Of a DNA stretch of 64,000 bases, positions 62,106 through 64,000 are shown in pieces. Positions within the stretch are counted from its first letter, which is position 1; every line of letters begins with the position of its first letter. The notes under the pieces are model-generated. The model worked only from the letters and a program-made list of their open reading frames with translations, searched no databases and had not been told where the DNA came from. Made by a program: the position numbers and the translations under genes. The stretch comes from Pseudopedobacter sp039918235. Its GTDB lineage: Bacteria; Bacteroidota; Bacteroidia; Sphingobacteriales; Sphingobacteriaceae. The stretch spans positions 9,005 to 73,004 of the forward strand of contig JBDSHZ010000092.1 of NCBI GenBank assembly GCA_039918235.1, in the 5' to 3' direction.

Positions 62106-63746
62106 TTAAGAAAGATATTTCCCTACAATAGGCATTCGCCTGCCCATTCCAAAAGCTTTAGGAGAAACACGCAAAGTTGGCGGAGTCTGGTAGCGTTTAA
62201 ATTCGGCTTTATTAACCAATTTAAGAATACGGTTTACCAGAGCCTCATCATAGCCATCAGAGATAATTGCTTTTGAACTTTTCTTCATTTCAATGTATTC
62301 AAATAGAATTTTATCCAAAATATCATAGTCTGGTAATGAATCTGAATCTTTTTGATCTGGTCTTAATTCTGCAGATGGAGCTTTCTTAATGGTGTTTAAT
62401 GGTATAATTTCCCGTTCACGATTGACATAATCAGCTAACTGGTAAACTTGTGTTTTATAACAGTCGCCAATAACAGAAATTGCACCGCACATATCGCCAT
62501 ATAGCGTTCCATAACCTACAGCAGCCTCACTTTTATTACTCGTATTTAATAAAATATAGCCAAATTTGTTAGACATCGCCATCAGGATCACTCCTCTGGA
62601 ACGGGCCTGTAAATTCTCTTCTGTAATATTTGCTTCCAATCCTTTAAACGCTTCCGAAAGAGTTTGCTCAAAAGCATCAGCTACATCTTTAATAGGAATC
62701 ATGGTACTTTTGCAACCAATATTTTTAACCAGATCTTCTGCATCTTTTATAGAATGGTCTGAAGAATATTTAGAAGGCATTAAAACAGCCATCACATTTT
62801 CTGGACCTAAAGCTTCACAGGCAAGTGCACAAACCAATGCAGAGTCAATTCCTCCAGACAATCCTAAAACTGCTTTACTAAAACCTGATTTTTTAAAGTA
62901 ATCTTTAATCCCTAAAATTAATGCTTGATAAACCTGCTCAGTATCAGTTTGTCTTTTATTTTCTTTGTTTAAAACAATAGCGCTTTGGATCTGCTCCACA
63001 TCAAAAACCTGAACATCTTCTTCAAAATAACTGAATTCAGAAACTAAGTCTCCCGCTTTATCAAAAACCAAGGAACCACCATCAAAAATTAGCTCAGTTT
63101 GTGCACCTACATGGTTTACATAAAATAAAGGCAAATTGTATTTATGGCAATTCTGAGAGAGCACAAAAATCCGCTCTTCGTCATGATTATAAGCAAAAGG
63201 AGAAGCCGCAATATTGATCATAAAATCAGGATCTTCTTGCATCAGTACATCCATGGGACAGGTTTTGTACAGTGGATTGTCGCCTAAATTCCATAAGTCT
63301 TCACAAATGGTTAGCGCAATTTTATGTCCTTTGTAATGCACACATTTAAACTCTTGAGCAGGTTCAAAATAGCGGTACTCATCAAACACATCATAAGTAG
63401 GTAATAAAGTTTTATGCACTTCGGCTTTTATCTCTTTTTCATACAGCAGAAATGCTGCGTTAAACAAATCTTTTCCTTCAAAAACAGGGTTTCGAGCAGG
63501 AGAGCCAACCAGCACCCCAATGGTATCAGCATGTTGTTTTATCTCGTTGATGGCTTCGTAACATTTATCAATAAAATCGTTGAACTCCACAAAATCACGC
63601 GCCGGGTAACCGCAAACGCACATCTCGCTAAAAACAATTAAATCTGCCTGCTGTTGTTTAGCTTCTTCAATAGCTGCAATAATCTTTTGTGTATTCTTTT
63701 CAAAGTTGCCGATGTGATAATTCTGTTGTGCAAGTACGATTTTCAT
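62106..63746 (-). CDS. nadE: NAD+ synthase, glutamine-hydrolysing
   Basis: NadE makes NAD from deamido-NAD. The 546-residue protein has an N-terminal carbon-nitrogen hydrolase (glutaminase) domain with catalytic E in VFSEMCVCGYP, K in EVHKTLLPTYD and C in LTICEDLWN. A C-terminal ATP-pyrophosphatase domain carries VLGLSGGIDSALVCALACEA. KAPSAELRPDQKDSDSLPDY is a late hallmark. It is divergent from gldB. A TAACTTTG box precedes its start on the minus strand. Confidence 0.96.
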   Translation of the reverse strand: MKIVLAQQNYHIGNFEKNTQKIIAAIEEAKQQQADLIVFSEMCVCGYPARDFVEFNDFIDKCYEAINEIKQHADTIGVLVGSPARNPVFEGKDLFNAAFLLYEKEIKAEVHKTLLPTYDVFDEYRYFEPAQEFKCVHYKGHKIALTICEDLWNLGDNPLYKTCPMDVLMQEDPDFMINIAASPFAYNHDEERIFVLSQNCHKYNLPLFYVNHVGAQTELIFDGGSLVFDKAGDLVSEFSYFEEDVQVFDVEQIQSAIVLNKENKRQTDTEQVYQALILGIKDYFKKSGFSKAVLGLSGGIDSALVCALACEALGPENVMAVLMPSKYSSDHSIKDAEDLVKNIGCKSTMIPIKDVADAFEQTLSEAFKGLEANITEENLQARSRGVILMAMSNKFGYILLNTSNKSEAAVGYGTLYGDMCGAISVIGDCYKTQVYQLADYVNREREIIPLNTIKKAPSAELRPDQKDSDSLPDYDILDKILFEYIEMKKSSKAIISDGYDEALVNRILKLVNKAEFKRYQTPPTLRVSPKAFGMGRRMPIVGKYLS

Positions 63747-63779
63747 AATTCAAAATTTCTATAAAAAATTACAATAACA

Positions 63780-63787
63780 CAAAGTTA
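63780..63787 (-). promoter_or_regulatory. probable -7 element for nadE
   Basis: TAACTTTG on the minus strand is an exact TAnnTTTG match, 33 bases before the nadE ATG. The opposite strand carries TAATTTG (63799-63805), one base shorter than consensus, which could serve gldB. Confidence 0.5.
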
Positions 63788-63822
63788 TTGCCTTAATGTA
63801 ATTTGCCCTTAAAGTACTATCA

Positions 63823-64000
63823 ATGAATAAGATTTGTGTGATTATATTTTTATTGCTCTTTTCAGTTTCGTGTAAGAATAAGAAGATACCGAACGTGTCG
63901 AACATTAAAGTTGACCTTGCATTACAAAGGTTTGAAAACGACTTTTTTTCTATAGATACCGCTAACGCAAATCAGTCTCTTAAGCAGCTTAATAAAAAGT
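63823..64000 (+). CDS. gldB: GldB-like gliding-motility lipoprotein (partial, 5' end)
   Basis: The visible 59 codons encode a lipoprotein signal (IIFLLLFSVSC) and then KNKKIPNVSNIKVDLALQRF, ENDFFSIDT and QSLKQLN, the start of the GldB family. In Flavobacterium GldB is needed for gliding and protein secretion through the type IX pathway. Homologues also occur in non-gliding Bacteroidota. It is cut by the window edge. The divergent neighbour nadE is consistent with arrangements I recall in this phylum. Confidence 0.85.
   Translation, partial: MNKICVIIFLLLFSVSCKNKKIPNVSNIKVDLALQRFENDFFSIDTANANQSLKQLNKK

Noticed and set aside
1..64000. CRISPR arrays, tRNA or rRNA genes, complete insertion sequences, prophage
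   Set aside because: I looked for regularly spaced direct repeats, cloverleaf patterns and transposase or integrase motifs and found none; the repeats present are non-coding and irregular.

Overview
The window is AT-rich chromosomal DNA from a member of the Bacteroidota, most likely family Sphingobacteriaceae (Pedobacter-like). This rests on SusC/SusD pairs, lipoproteins with a C after LLFS or SSN type lipoboxes, TAnnTTTG-type promoter elements, few Shine-Dalgarno sites, a GldB homologue at the right edge, and gap-filling repeat families that I recall from this family of genomes. No tRNA, rRNA, CRISPR array, integrase or complete insertion sequence is visible.

Layout. 1-1862: the tail of an unknown gene, an ABC1/UbiB-type kinase-like protein and a small membrane ORF. 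1904-15176: a complete 14-gene respiratory complex I operon, nuoA to nuoN, with separate nuoC and nuoD and a short NuoG lacking the molybdopterin-type domain. Repeats interrupt it at nuoE/F and nuoF/G, and it carries probable internal promoters before nuoB and nuoJ. 15229-19730: DedA, pyrophosphatase, CNNM-type CBS protein, RsmE, a DUF4159 protein and a biotin-carrier protein, tightly packed. 19736-23989: an orphan gene, then dnaG, a YraN nuclease-like gene and a glutamine cyclotransferase lipoprotein.

24100-41632 is an arabinan/arabinose locus. araR-araB-araD-araA run leftward. SusC, SusD, a DUF3823 lipoprotein, GH51, GH43, GH51, GH43 and an aldose-epimerase lipoprotein run rightward from the shared araR/susC intergenic region. 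Extracellular and periplasmic enzymes release L-arabinose, SusC/D imports oligomers, the mutarotase supplies the usable anomer, and AraA, AraB and AraD convert it to D-xylulose 5-phosphate. A 13-bp motif found upstream of both susC and araB is a plausible AraR operator. No cytoplasmic-membrane arabinose transporter is in the window.

41841-56975 is housekeeping and accessory: an eroded Bro-N/antirepressor-like gene, an ABC exporter, pgi, an M16 peptidase pair, aat, an orphan gene, murQ, an S41 protease, rluF, rfbC, DUF4286 and a TPR protein.

57173-62050 is the most unusual unit. It holds an S9-family peptidase-like lipoprotein whose nucleophile serine is replaced by glycine, overlapping a sensor histidine kinase with a large periplasmic domain, then an OmpR-type regulator, then a secreted protein of unknown function. 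It looks like a two-component system with a pseudoenzyme partner. nadE and the start of gldB close the window.

A second theme is repeat DNA. Low-complexity phrase repeats and palindromic elements fill gaps, sit at three of the convergent gene ends, and have entered coding sequence: they supply the charged N-terminus and part of the signal peptide of the DUF4159 protein.
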